This document shows, piece after piece, positions 1 through 10,300 of a DNA stretch of 64,000 nt. The notes below the pieces were generated by a model. It saw only the letters and a list, made by a program, of their open reading frames with translations. It did no database searches and was not told where the DNA came from. Each line of letters begins with the position of its first letter. Positions within the stretch are counted from its first letter, which is position 1. The translations under genes were made by a program, and so were the position numbers. The DNA is from Theocolax elegans (Eukaryota; Arthropoda; Insecta; Hymenoptera; Cerocephalidae), in assembly GCA_026168455.1 (NCBI GenBank), contig CM047426.1, positions 62,819,562 to 62,883,561 of the forward strand, given 5' to 3'.

Positions 1-11
1 ACGAGACCTTT

Positions 12-190
12 CATAGCGAAATGCAAGGAATGTATTCAGCAAAGGTAAAAAAGGTTGAAGCAAAACGAATACGACGAGTACTTACATAGCGAAATGTAAG
101 GAATGTATTCAGTAAAGGTAGATGGTTGAAGCAAAACGAATACGAATACTTACATCGCGAAATGTAAGGAGTGTATTCAGTAAAGGCTCT
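12..190. repeat. short tandem repeat, about 70-75 bp unit
   Basis: Two full units and one partial unit follow one another. Each carries GCGAAATGYAAGGARTGTAT followed by TCAGYAAAGG and, in the full units, GGTTGAAGCAAAACGAATAC. The units differ by a few bases and small indels. The array probably continues left of the window. The short open frame across it has no recognisable product. Confidence 0.75.
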
Positions 191-564
191 AGTTGCGTTC
201 TAGATGGTATAGTCCGCTACATAGAGAAATGCAGAAATAAGAGTATTTACAGTATTATTCTCTGCAGTGTAGTAAATAAGTGTAGTAAACGGTACAATTC
301 ACTACATTGCATAAGTAATAGTAGTATTGTAAATGTAACGCCATCTGTTGCGTGAAAAGCAGACGTTCTATAGGTACGTCGGAATCAGAAATGGGTCACT
401 TTACATTTTTCGTTTTCGTTTGGGTTGAAATCGTATGCTTTTATTGACTAACACCTGCTGACTACAAATTGTTTCATCAATTAATATTTAAAATATGAAT
501 TTTTCTTAGAAAAATCGAGAAGTTAAGACATTTTTAGTGTTTTAAGCAATCCGCTTAAAATTTT

Positions 565-849
565 TCAGACTTTTAATTTTCTTTCTTGATCTTTGCCATA
601 AGGATAAAAATGATGAATAATACCTTTATCAGTCCACCACGTATCATTTTCATAGCATATATTCATGTTCGATTTACGTTTAAAGTCGATGCCTAATATG
701 CAATCGTAATGCAAGTCGTCTGCTACTTGGAAGGGCATTACAATAGTTTCTCCATCTATTTCCATGGTTACATCTATTATACCTTGTATTGGTACAGCTG
801 TACCATCTGCTACTTTAACGGCTAAATACTGCTGTAATACTCTACTCAT
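565..849 (-). pseudogene. retropepsin-like aspartic protease fragment of an LTR retroelement
   Basis: The minus-strand frame of 94 codons resembles the second half of a retropepsin-like domain. It holds an LAVKVADGTAVPIQGIID-type strand pattern and the hydrophobic CILGIDF motif that corresponds to the C-terminal I-G-x-D-F of retroviral-type proteases. The catalytic DTG end would lie upstream near 850-900, where the plus-strand text read backwards gives an LDDGS-like stretch just outside this frame. It lies directly downstream of the gag/zinc-knuckle region in the same orientation, as expected for gag-pro. No reverse transcriptase follows toward position 1, so the element is truncated or continues off the window. 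Confidence 0.6.
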
Positions 850-899
850 TCCTCGACCAATGAATGAGTGTACTGACCCATCGTCAAGTAAAGCTGTAA

Positions 900-2465
900 G
901 TTTTTGTCCATTTAACTCTATGGTATTTGCTGCATTAGGGAATTATTTGCTGCTAACTGGGAGGGTATTGACCCTTTTGGGTGTTTGGGTGAGAAAATAC
1001 TGGTCTCTATTTTCTCTGGCTGTAGTTTCCCTGGCTTCTGTTTTTGTTGCAGCTGCAGTTTGTGTAATTTTTGCCTTGAGCACCGCAATTACGACAGGTT
1101 GCAGGTTCTGGACATTCGGCTATCCAATGCCCAAGTTTATTACACCTATAGCAAGGCTCTTTAAATTTTCTTGGGTGAATTGGCTTTTACTCTACGTAGT
1201 TTGGCGTGCTAAATTTATTTGGCTTGAATTCCTGTTTCTTTGGTGATTCAGCCCTTTGTTGAATTTCCTGTGCTCGCTGCCAATAACTGCTATTTTTGTT
1301 ATTCTTTACAGCTTCGCTGTACTGCTGTTTAGGTTCTTGCTTAAAGGGTGCTATATATTTTCTAGCTGCTTGGAGGCTGTTCGGCTTCCATGGGTCCTGG
1401 TGCTGTATTTTCTTTGGTGGGTTGGTAGCTATGGGTGCTATAGACTTTGGGGGTACTACAATATTTGCGCTCTGCTCTGAGGAAACTGCTGCTAATTTAC
1501 GGGTTTTTGTTGCATAGGATCAACGTATGCATACCGTGCTAGACCGTAATTTTGAATGACTGGTGGAGATTTGTACGTTTCATCCATTAAACATCTTGCT
1601 TCCTCCTTTTTACCAAGTCACTGCAGCTGTATAAAATTATCGAAATGGTGTCTTTCAATTTTCGATCTATAGCTAGGGTGCAGGTACGATACGCTTTATC
1701 CAACTGTTCGGATGGAGGTATTGTTGGCTTGACCTGGTCTAGCATGCCCCTTAGCTTGGTGAGGTATGTGGAAATATCCTTATTAGGTCCTTGTGTACGA
1801 TTTTCAATAGCTTGTCTAAGCTGACTCTGCGTTTCCTCCGTCCCATATTGTAGTCTCACTGCATCTACAAAATCTAAATAATCCTTCCAGCTGCTTTTCT
1901 CACGTCTAAACCATTCCCATGCTTCGTCATCCTAGACTGATGGCAAAGCTTTAAATTTATCCTGAGTGGAGAGGCCATAACTTTCTCTACATTCCTCATG
2001 ATTTGATAAGAATGTCTCTGGATCATTCTTTTTCGCTCCCTTAATTTGGATATGGAGGCGTGAGAATATCTGTGCTGTCCTTTTTTCTCTAATAAAGGTA
2101 GCATCTTCTAAGCATGTTTCATACGAACAGCTATACCTGAATGCTGGATTAAACGTACTTTGCTGCGGCTGTATGTGTGGGTTATTTGGGATTGAGTACG
2201 TTTCATTGTTCTCCTGATGCACTGACGATCTGCTACGCTGTCTATTTTGCTGCTGGTTACTTTGCTGCATGCTATTTTGTTCGATTAGTTTGCTGTATAA
2301 CTGCTGTATTTGCTGTATTTGCTGCTCCAATAGTCTGAATTGTTCATCGTATTTATTTTCAAGCTCTTTGTCATTATTTTGCGTCTTTTCTCTTGGGACG
2401 TTGGGTTCTGCAATTCCATCGTCTTCCCAATGGACACACGGTATATTCCTATGTACACTGCTCAA
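900..2465 (-). pseudogene. Gag-like protein with CCHC zinc knuckle, frame-broken
   Basis: Read on the minus strand, 2465-1932 and 1859-1587 are two adjoining frames of a Gag-like protein. The first is Q/N-rich (EQQIQQIQQLYSKLIEQN, then a QQSNQQQNRQRSRSS stretch). The second has the helical pattern of the Gag capsid domain (ISTYLTKLRGMLDQV, then LDKAYRTCTL). At 1153-1112 a different frame encodes CYRCNKLGHWIAEC, a C-X2-C-X4-H-X4-C nucleocapsid knuckle, followed by a partial second knuckle CRNCGAQGK. The parts lie in different frames, so the gene is inactive. Order (Gag, knuckle, protease) and strand are consistent with one LTR element. The family is either Ty3/Gypsy or BEL/Pao; the reverse transcriptase needed to decide is missing. 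Confidence 0.7.
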
Positions 2466-2843
2466 TTGTGTGCTGCTTCTGAGGTTATGTCTGTTTTCGT
2501 GTGCCTGGCTGACTCTTGACTCCTGTGTTGCTAATTCGGGTTCTGCATTGCTTTGCGGTGGCGTATCCGCTCGGCTGACTGGTCTAGGTACGAGTGAAAT
2601 AGGGGAAAAGGGGCTTGTGTTTATTGGATGAAAAGCTGAGGGTTGGATTGATTGGGTAGATCTAGGTCGGGTATCTGTATAAATATTGGTACTGTATGTG
2701 ATAACTGGAGCTGTATATTGGGTAAATGGGTTATCTATGAGGTTTGGGTTTGTGGGAGATGAAGGGGCTAATGTGTGGATTGGATAAGAAGTCGAATTGG
2801 TGCTTAACTGTGTCGTCGTTAAGCTTGGTATTGTATGCGTTAA

Positions 2844-3465
2844 TTACATCATCGAATTCTTGCATACTGGTGACGCTGGACTCAATCTATATGCTGTAGA
2901 TTGTGCTTGAGGACGATTAGCTGCGCTGCTTATCCTCAAATTTTCATTATTTAATCGTTGCATATTTTCTTTAGCGTTGCTGTTTTCCCTTATAGCCGAT
3001 TGCATTTCCGATCCGTATTCCATTTCCGGTAATGATAACAAATTTTCATTACTTACGGAGATTGGATCTCAGTATTGTCCTTTTGATTGACCAGTTGACA
3101 ATTCAATATAAAGCATCCTTCTTGATTTACTACTTTTTGCTGAAGCTGTATCTATAGCAATATTGGCGATATTTTCTCTTTATGAATGCGTTAGTGACAA
3201 ATCTGTTTCAAAATTCGGGTTAGCCTTGTCTAGTGCTGCATTCCAGTCAGCAGAAGATGGTCCGAAATTACGTCTCATTTCGTACCTAGCTAACCTATCT
3301 CTTATAATTTTGGAATCCGCGTCTATATTTATTTCGATTTTACTCGCGTATACCGAGATTCTACCGTCACAGGTATTATTTATGCTGCGTCGTATTACAC
3401 CGGCACCTATTGCTGGTTATAACACTGATAAATCTTCTCCCAAAATTAAATCAAGATCATCACCG
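2844..3465 (-). pseudogene. probable N-terminal part of the same decayed element ORF
   Basis: Minus-strand translation of 3465-3160 reads through a few stops into a polar, helical protein (for example YASKIEINIDADSKIIRDRL, then RNFGPSSADWNAALDKANPN). It is followed at 3041-2844 by a further frame of similar composition. The region is collinear with the Gag relic downstream and has the same orientation. I do not recognise a named domain, so the link to that element is inferred from position. Confidence 0.35.
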
Positions 3466-3474
3466 CTGTAAGAC

Positions 3475-4096
3475 AATTTGATTAATTGACAGTAGCTTAT
3501 TTTGTATTACTAATTAAATAAATATTTCTATTAGCTCTTTTTAGCTCGCTTGAAATAAAATTTCTTAGCTCTTGTTTAATTTAATATCTTATGTAAATTA
3601 AACACACCACGCCAAAATCAAATGATACAAATGAAAAGAAAAAAACAATTTTAAGCTAAGCTATTTAAAACGGAATTACTTTCCACTAAGCAATCCACAA
3701 AAAAAAGAAAAATACACAAGCTTGTTTTATTATTAGCTGGGCAGTACAGAAAAATAAAAACAGCGGGAAAATATGTATATATATATGTTTATTATTAATT
3801 ATTATTGTATATATTACGCAGCGTTATTATTATGGGAAAGTATATATACAGCCTTATGTATACACCAAAATATTCATTAATTATTTATTGTTATTGTTAT
3901 TAACATCAATAAATATCGGGTAAATGTGCAAGGGAAATGTGCAAACGGTGCTAATACAAATATAATACTAACTGGGTTTTGCAGGCAGCAAAACAACAAC
4001 AAAAAAAAGTATTATGCAGTATAAATTATTTAGATCAACTATTATTCTCGTGGAGCATTACTGAAAAATTAAATTTTCGTTGCCATTGGTATAGCA
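3475..4096. other. AT-rich non-coding stretch
   Basis: No open frame, RNA gene or repeat structure could be supported here. It is probably untranslated leader or decayed sequence of the LTR element between its primer binding site near 4.9 kb and the Gag relic. A short (TA) run sits near 3775-3788. Confidence 0.5.
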
Positions 4097-4234
4097 GGGG
4101 CCTTATTCAGTAATTTTAACGCAAGCGCTAAGTACGATTTAACGCCAAAATTTGTCAATAAAAGTCACTTAACGAACAAATTTTGGCGTTAAATCGTACT
4201 TAGCGCTTGCGTTAAAATTACTGAATAAGGCCCC
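4097..4234. repeat. perfect hairpin MITE, 58-bp arms
   Basis: Arms 4097-4154 and 4177-4234 are exact reverse complements by eye, starting GGGGCCTTATTCAGTAATTT and ending with its complement, around a 22-base loop. The total of 138 bp is typical of a miniature inverted-repeat element. No clear target duplication flanks it (tagca on the left, tggac on the right). Any transcript across it would form a long perfect duplex, a potential small-RNA source. Confidence 0.85.
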
Positions 4235-4912
4235 TGGACAAACAAAACTTAATTATTATTATTTATTAGGTTCGCAATAAATAGTGCAAGCAAAATGAGT
4301 GTGTTAATTCAATAAACGTTAATTGTATAATATAGCAAAAACACAATTTAACCAAACGTTATAATAGTAAAAGGAATATGAAGATAGCATTAATATGTTA
4401 TATATACGACCAAAGGAAAATTGATGTTATTGATAATATATTACTATATTAAAAAAAACTTTAAATTTATATGTATTCTCTTATTCAAAGCACACAAAAA
4501 AATTTAAACACTTGGTTATCACAGCTGTATAAGCAAAAAGGAGAGGGAAAATGAATTATATTTATATATATCCACCCAGCGTATCCCAAAAAAAACAACT
4601 ATGCATAACCAATATCTCCAAAGCAGTGCAAATAAAATATGATAACTAAATTATATTTTTCGTGCACGTGCTTAATTATTACTTGCTGAAAATGGCCGTC
4701 AAAATGGCCGACCGGCTTCTTCCGGGTGTGTGCAAGCTTTGCTGAGGGGAAGGAAAAGAGCAATATGGCTGCTTTTGCGTCGCGCGTCGACGCTTACAAT
4801 GCTTATTTCCGCTTGCCTTTAACTACAAAAAGAAAACTATTAATCCTGTACGCTACTTTACGCTAAGTTATTAATTTATTTTATAAACGATCCCTTAATA
4901 AATGATCAACCA
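4235..4912. other. AT-rich non-coding stretch
   Basis: No gene-like open frame. A GC-richer patch at about 4690-4830 lies between the hairpin and the candidate primer binding site. I see nothing further that can be named. Confidence 0.45.
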
Positions 4913-4924
4913 GGTTGGGCGCCA
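4913..4924 (-). promoter_or_regulatory. candidate tRNA primer binding site
   Basis: On the minus strand TGGCGCCCAACC begins one base after a GTTGCA end. This matches the usual layout LTR...CA, spacer, TGG(C)GCC of LTR elements primed by a tRNA 3' end. The orientation agrees with the Gag-protease relic downstream on the minus strand. Confidence 0.6.
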
Positions 4925-5500
4925 ATGCAACGCTGCACTGGGGATCAGGGTGCAGGTTAATAAACAAAGGTTGTAATTAGATTAAAAGAGTATTTATTTC
5001 TTCACTGATAAAATGATTGGGGGGTGGGCGCCAGCCGCGTTATTACGCGACAACCGTTCAGATAACTCGCGAGTTATCGGTTTTACTTGGAGCTTAATCC
5101 GCTTATACTATCCCGGTTCGCTGTAGGGGAAGGGAAGGGGGAAGGAGTGGACCAGGAACTCACACAAACAAACACAAGTTTCCGCGGTACCTTAACCGGC
5201 AGAAGTGAATAATTCACCAACCTTTATCGAATAGAATGACACTCGTCTCCAAAGTACAATATCGCTCTCGTTCTTTTTCTTCTCACTCTCGTTAGCTACT
5301 AAATAAAAACTGCGGCTTCTTGATACGACAAACAATGATCCGATCAAGCCGGCGGAACATAGAGCTCTGGCTCTCGGCGGGCTCGAGAGCCGCGATCGTG
5401 CCGCGCGCCTGCGCAGTCCATACTTGTACGCGGTACATCGATCTCGCATCGAGCGAGCGAGTTGAGTACCGCGGTATTCAGGCTGTAGCGGGGATCATGC
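4925..5500 (-). repeat. candidate 5' LTR of the minus-strand element (outer edge uncertain)
   Basis: The segment upstream (minus sense) of the primer site holds an AATAAA-type signal near 4990-5000 and a TATAAGCGG box near 5105, in the order expected for U3-R-U5. Its GC-rich text contrasts with the AT-rich surroundings. I could not find a second copy in the window, so the outer end near 5500 is only an estimate. Confidence 0.4.
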
Positions 5501-6890
5501 TGTAAGCGTATGTTGACCTGGTGCAGTTCAAGTCTCGGAGATGCTATATACTTCTTACCATGTGACTATTACCTCGTTCCTTCTTGCGTTCTTCAACTAA
5601 GATATACGGTGTGATTTTCAGGTACGAACTCACCCGCCGCCGCATCGCTGCTCGGGGCCGACTCACCCCTCTCTCCTCGACGACGCCGACGTCAACCTCG
5701 GTGACTGATAACCTCACCGTCTACAGCACCCGGTAAATACTTTGTCGTGGGGATTACGCAAGTATGCGTACTCATGTATATTCTGTGAAAGAGGTCTGCT
5801 ATATACGTTGTTTATGTATCGCATCCTAACCTCATTCTGCTATATACTGTTCTTTGTACAGCTGTAGTGTTTACATACAGCTGTAAATGTAATTTCCTTT
5901 ATGTTTGTCCCTTGGATACAGCTGTATATCCTCTTCCTTCTTCCTCATCCTCTTGCTGCGTACTTGTACTCATTATGTTACTTGTTTACATCTGTATATT
6001 GGTTGGCGTTGGAGGTTCCATGGCCTTCCTCTTGAATGGTGCCTCTTCGCGTAGTCTGCTGTTCAGTGAAGCTAAGGAGGGTCCTGGAGGCTTCCTGGTT
6101 ATCGCCTCCCTTGATGCATCCTGCCTGCAGTGTCAGACCCGGAGTAGCCCACCTGATGTCATCTGAGCTCACCCATGGTCCTCAACGCCAGGACCATCTT
6201 TATTGTTTATGTGGCGTGCTTGGTATTGGGATATTAGACTGTGAGGGTAGGTAGGATTGAGTTAATGTGCGGGTAGGTAGCTAGGCTCAATGTATATGGG
6301 TAGGTAGGTTTATCTAGGGGCTCGTATAGCTTGTATGGGTAGGTAGGTGTTCGCCAGGGGTTCGGTAGCTGTCACTTGACAATCTTTATTTATACACATT
6401 ATTTACAAATTAATAATAAAATGTAATATTATGTTATAAAATTTATTTATATGTAAGGCTTTGGATCAGCCTAAGTATTATATTTACTTTATTTGCCACA
6501 ATACTTCATTAATTGCTTTTATCATAGTATCTCTCCTAGTATACAATGCGTATACTTTTATTTTTAATTACTAGTGCACCGACTTTGATATATTAATGAA
6601 ATATTTTGTTAAGTAGTAAGTAGATGCAATTATTAAGCTAATCAAAAAACTTATATATAATTTAAATTTAAGACATAAATAGGTAGTTATTGATTTGCAA
6701 AAAATTCGTTTAAATGAAATTATAGTTTGAAAAGCATGGGGAATACCTATTAAAATATTGCCAATTAATTTAATAGCTATTTCCTTGTACGCAAGCATCA
6801 AAGATAAATTTCCTTATCTATATCATTATGTTGTGCAATAAAAATTTAAGTATATGCAAAAACATTATTTACGTACACCAACATAAAATT
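5500..6890. other. non-coding stretch with short repeats
   Basis: Contains several copies of CAGCTGTA-type words at 5858-5990 and a GGGTAGGTAG repeat (listed separately), then AT-rich sequence. Open frames of 60-100 codons occur in several overlapping frames with no domain, so none is called. Confidence 0.4.
6244..6350. repeat. dispersed GGGTAGGTAG simple repeat
   Basis: GGTAGGTAG or GGGTAGGTAG occurs four times with irregular spacing. It looks like a degenerate minisatellite and has G-runs on the plus strand. Confidence 0.6.
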
Positions 6891-6892
6891 TG

Positions 6893-6893
<1 letters not shown>

Positions 6894-6936
<43 letters not shown>
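6894..6936. repeat. (TA)n microsatellite
   Basis: Uninterrupted alternating TA of about 40 bp, lying immediately beyond the stop codon of the candidate two-exon gene on the minus strand. Confidence 0.95.
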
Positions 6937-6939
<3 letters not shown>

Positions 6940-6941
<2 letters not shown>

Positions 6942-8001
6942 AATAATATAAATAATCGTCATTCTTGACTGTCACTATTCTTCGCTTATTACTTTTCCTT
7001 GCAGCGGATTTTTCGATAATTTTTCGTTTTTTCGGCTTGCGAATATTCTCCTCAACTGTACTGCTACAACGAACTTCTATTACAGGTTCTTGAACCTGTA
7101 GAATAAATGTTATTCATTGTAAAAACATATTACAAAAAATTACATATTTCAAACATATTACAAAACATATTACAAAAGAGCTTCTAGAATACAAGTCCAG
7201 TTTTCAGGCATGAAGTATATTATAATGGAAATATTTTACATATTTTAAAAATTGTATCAATGGTGCGTAAGTGGCAGAGTAAAAGCAGTATAAATCGCAT
7301 ACGAAAACACACTGAAAATTTGACTTTAAATAGAATTATGTAATAGTGGAAAATAGTATAATAGCACAAATAACAGTTTCTTGCAGTAAGAATATGGTTA
7401 ATGACAATATTCTAAAAAACATGTAACATCGACTCAGAATCCTTTATATTTACAATTCTTAGAATGCTAGGGATATAGGGTTCAAACCAACAGGTATGAA
7501 CTTTTTATAATTCATTAGAAGATAAGTTATTTACTACATATTTCATATTTGTAACAAAACAATATTTATTATTAGTTTGTTGAGTTTCATTAAGCTTTAA
7601 AACTACTTTTAAAGTTATTTTAACCTAGTGGGCTATTATCTATGAACATAGTAAATGTACGAATAAAGTTTGCCAAAACGTTTTATATAGTTGCGGTTAA
7701 AATGTGGTCAGTATAAAATGTTAAACAAATTTCAGCCCAAAAATGCTTCCCATTCCTACCAGTATAAACTCATCTGGAATTAACTCACATCTTTCATATC
7801 AACATCTTTCATATCCTTTTTCTCCGCTTCATCGGAGTAATTATTCTTGCTAGGGTCGGAATCAAAATTATAATTATTCATTTCCACTTCGGGATTGTTC
7901 TTCTCAGAATTTGAATCGTAATTATAATCTTCTAATTCTACATCGGAATTTTCCTTGTCAGAGTCACTCGCCATTTCTTCATAAAATTTTATTTTAATCA
8001 T
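6940..8001 (-). CDS. candidate two-exon gene, small acidic/basic nuclear-type protein
   Basis: Exon 1 runs 8001-7789 (71 codons from the first ATG; a second in-frame ATG, EEMASDSDKE, has a strong GAAATGG context). It is very acidic and holds two similar units, EDYNYDSNSEKNNPE and MNNYNFDSDPSKNNYSDE, then KKDMKDVDMKD. It ends in GAT|GTGAGT, a consensus donor in phase 0. After 693 bases TTATTCTACAG|GTT gives an acceptor in phase 0, and exon 2 (7095-6940, 51 codons plus TAA) is basic, with RKPKKRKIIEK and KSNKRRIV resembling nuclear localisation signals. The predicted 122-residue protein has an acidic front and a basic tail. I do not recognise the family and no domain is evident. Splice sites that join two open frames with complementary composition are the main support. 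The ATG lies a few bases from a PLE terminal repeat, which may supply the 5' leader. It could still be a chance pairing. Confidence 0.5.
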
Positions 8002-8004
8002 TGT

Positions 8005-8205
8005 TTTCAATTATAGAGCGACGCATCAGAGATGCTGTTAATGTTTTTTATACCTATATATCGACGAAATAGTAAGTAACTTAGTTTTATATATGTAATA
8101 ATGGTGTTAAAAAGATGTTGTAAAATGAAATCATTTTTTAATGAATAAAGGCATAGCCTGATGAGGATGGAGGATATCCATTGAAACGTCGTCAAATAAA
8201 TAATA
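8005..8205 (+). mobile_element. solo Penelope-like terminal repeat, copy A
   Basis: Starts TTTTCAATTATAGAGCGACG and is clearly related to 9105-9285 over its length. It ends with a hammerhead motif, which is characteristic of the pseudo-LTRs of Penelope-like retroelements. No RT or GIY-YIG coding sequence adjoins it, so it is a solo or strongly 5'-truncated copy. Confidence 0.6.
8150..8195 (+). ncRNA. hammerhead ribozyme motif, core intact (copy A)
   Basis: The conserved core reads CTGATGA at 8158-8164 and GAAA at 8183-8186, then CGTC. Between them GATGGA and TCCATT form helix II with a GGATA loop and one extra G beside A9. Helix III would be the two-base AC/GU type without a loop, as reported for the minimal type I hammerheads of Penelope-like elements. 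The predicted cleavage site follows the C at 8190. Helix I is weak by eye (GC over GT). G8 and G12, the general acid and base, are both present. Confidence 0.65.
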
Positions 8206-8211
8206 GTATAT

Positions 8212-8339
8212 TATGCAACATGGGCGTAAAAAGCGGTTTTAGTCCCGCGTGCTGATCGCCGTACCCGAGGGCCGGCGTAGCCGGCCCCAGGGTCTCGCCA
8301 ATCAGCACTAGGTAGAAAATCGTACGCCCGCGTTGCATA
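8212..8339. repeat. GC-rich hairpin MITE
   Basis: Inverted ends TATGCAAC...GGGCGTA and TACGCCC...GTTGCATA enclose a second nested stem GTGCTGAT/ATCAGCAC and a central GGGCCGGC-gta-GCCGGCCC hairpin. It is inserted a few bases after the hammerhead motif of the PLE repeat. Total length is 128 bp. Confidence 0.75.
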
Positions 8340-8342
8340 CGC

Positions 8343-8974
8343 TATTTTTTGCAACAGTGTGAGTAAAATTTTGTTAAAACATACAAAAATTAAAAATACA
8401 AAGTAATTGAACGAGGACATCTCCGTAATAAACGAATGTAATTAGATTGCGGGTAAGGGGGCGGAGAGCGAGTCCTGGGCTGCGAGCCCTGGTGGTGGAG
8501 GGGAAACCTCCACCCTTAAAAAATAATTTAAAAAATGCTTTTATTAAATAAATAAAAAATTATTCTACAATTTATATTAATTAGTTAAGCCTCCACCCGT
8601 ATAAACAGTTTTCTGAATCAAATTATGTTTAATTATTCTTAAATATATAAAGAATTATTTATTTAATATTTACTTTTTCTATTATAATAGAAATAGAATT
8701 ATAATATAAATTATAAGATTGACGAAAATACTGTACGTATAATTAACATTGTCGAAAGTTACATATAATTAACATCCGTATGTGTAATTGATCAAACTCC
8801 AATTACATAACGCAAATGAATAATAATAAAATAATAATAAATTACATTAAATTTTCACATTTTACTCCGCAAGTTGTAAAATCGATTTTTAGTCACAGTG
8901 TTTTAAAAAGTACTATTTTACTCCCTAATATCGAGGACTAAAATCCAATTTTACTCACACTGTTATAAAAAATT
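8343..8974. repeat. possible MITE with 18-bp inverted ends
   Basis: AACAGTGTGAGTAAAATT at 8353-8370 is repeated in exact inverted form at 8947-8964, with similar T-rich sequence outside both. Inside lie a GC-rich block with a GGTGGAGG-ggaaa-CCTCCACC hairpin (8491-8513) and AT-rich filler. No open frame. The outer limits are approximate. Confidence 0.5.
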
Positions 8975-9104
8975 ATTTATTTTTTTATTTATACAAGAGA
9001 TAATATGATGTTTTATGTGGACCATTCAGAGAAGAAAGGTAAAATAAATTTTATAACCGCAATCTTTGTGCAAATTTTATCATACATGGTTGCTACTTAC
9101 TTGT

Positions 9105-9285
9105 ACTTTTGATTATAGAGTGACGCATTAGAGATACTACGGGTGACTTAAATGCCAGATGTGAGCATTAAATTGACCAATTAGTAAGTAAGAAAGTGTT
9201 AATATGATTGTAAAATGATTGTTTTTAATAAGGGTATAGCCTGATGAGGATGGAGGACTTCCATCAAAACGTCGCCATTTAAATA
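9105..9285 (+). mobile_element. solo Penelope-like terminal repeat, copy E
   Basis: Same family and orientation as 8005-8205, beginning TTTTGATTATAGAGTGACGC and ending in a hammerhead-like motif. The two copies lie about 1.1 kb apart in tandem. They could be the two pseudo-LTRs of one element whose interior was lost and replaced, or separate insertions. Confidence 0.55.
9234..9275 (+). ncRNA. hammerhead ribozyme motif with G12 changed (copy E)
   Basis: CTGATGA at 9241-9247 is intact and helix II (GATGGA/TCCATC) is well paired, but the GAAA at the exit of helix II reads AAAA (9266-9269). The conserved G12, the general base of hammerhead cleavage, is therefore A. This copy is expected to be inactive or very weak. 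Confidence 0.6.
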
Positions 9286-9409
9286 ATTTTTATGGTCTGT
9301 TCACTAAAATCGACAAAAACACCTTTGTTTAAATTGATTTTATCTAATTACCATTAAAATAACTAGGAAAAATATAGTATAATCAAGAATAGTAAAAATT
9401 CCCTTCTTC

Positions 9410-9655
9410 AATCTCACCCCTTCACCCTAAACAATTTACTTTTACCCATTTACCCCGAGTGTCAATTACACACCCGAAAACAAAACCGTCACCCCTTTAC
9501 CCTCACCCCTTCACCTACTTACTTCCAGTGCCAACTACATATCTGAAAAAAATGACCGATACCCATTCGCCCCCTCCTTTCACCCCCACCCCTTCACTCT
9601 TACCCATTCACCTCACCCCAAAAAATTCACACACTTACCCCCACTATATAAAATA
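9410..9655. repeat. C-rich degenerate minisatellite
   Basis: Repeated CACCCCTTCACC/TTACCC words occur in units spaced about 60-120 bp, with G nearly absent from the plus strand. The short threonine/proline-rich open frame across it is a by-product of this composition and is not called. Confidence 0.7.
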
Positions 9656-9659
9656 AAAT

Positions 9660-10300
9660 TATATATATATATATATACATAATGACCGGGCCGAGGCTAT
9701 AAGTTACTGAATGACGGAGGCTCACTTCAAGAAACACACGCACACACATTTTTTTAAAACACGAAATTTTTTAAAAATTTAAATGGGAATTACCATGTTA
9801 ATTTTTGTGAATTTTTTGTCTTTCTTTAAATTGTCATAACTTTTTACAGAATTGGAGGCCATAAAAATGCTACAGACCATTTGAAAGGTATTGCTCCAAG
9901 CTTTCTTTTAAACTTTTGGATGAAAAAATCAAAGGTGGCGCACTTGCACTTTTTTTAAGTTGAATATTGACATGTAGTTTATGTAACATTGACCTTGAGA
10001 TTAGAAATTCTAACCCAGAAGAATAAATTCTAGATATAATTAGCAACGAATGTTACATATAATGTTCTATAGTAAAAGTTGATAGATTTTGAGTTATATA
10101 GCGGTAAACCCAGCTGGTGTTGAAAAAAATATGGAAAAATTCACTTTTTGAGGTTAGAATAACTTTTGAGCAAATAGATTCCAGTACCTAAAAATTTTTT
10201 TCTGTATTCTGAAAAACATTTGCAGAGTGTACCCAAAATTTGATGCATTTTAAAATTTTGATCGGACCACTTCACGTGGAATACCCCATATATATATATT
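9660..10300. other. AT-rich stretch ending in a short TA run
   Basis: No coding signal. It ends in GGAATACCCCATATATATA, and a loosely similar edge (ATATGGGTGGTTC) occurs at 46258-46270, so it may be the end of a dispersed repeat. Beyond this I see nothing. Confidence 0.35.

Noticed and set aside
764..1517. Plus-strand hydrophobic open frames of 73-160 codons
   Set aside because: They are antisense to the Gag/protease relic, whose zinc knuckle and protease motifs are on the minus strand; the hydrophobic look comes from reading the complement.
8440..8525. GC-rich paired hairpins as an HDV-like ribozyme or riboswitch
   Set aside because: The hairpins are real but the nested double-pseudoknot layout of an HDV-like fold could not be found; it is better explained as part of a MITE.
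9459..9656. 65-codon threonine/proline-rich frame
   Set aside because: It is produced by the C-rich minisatellite and has no gene context.
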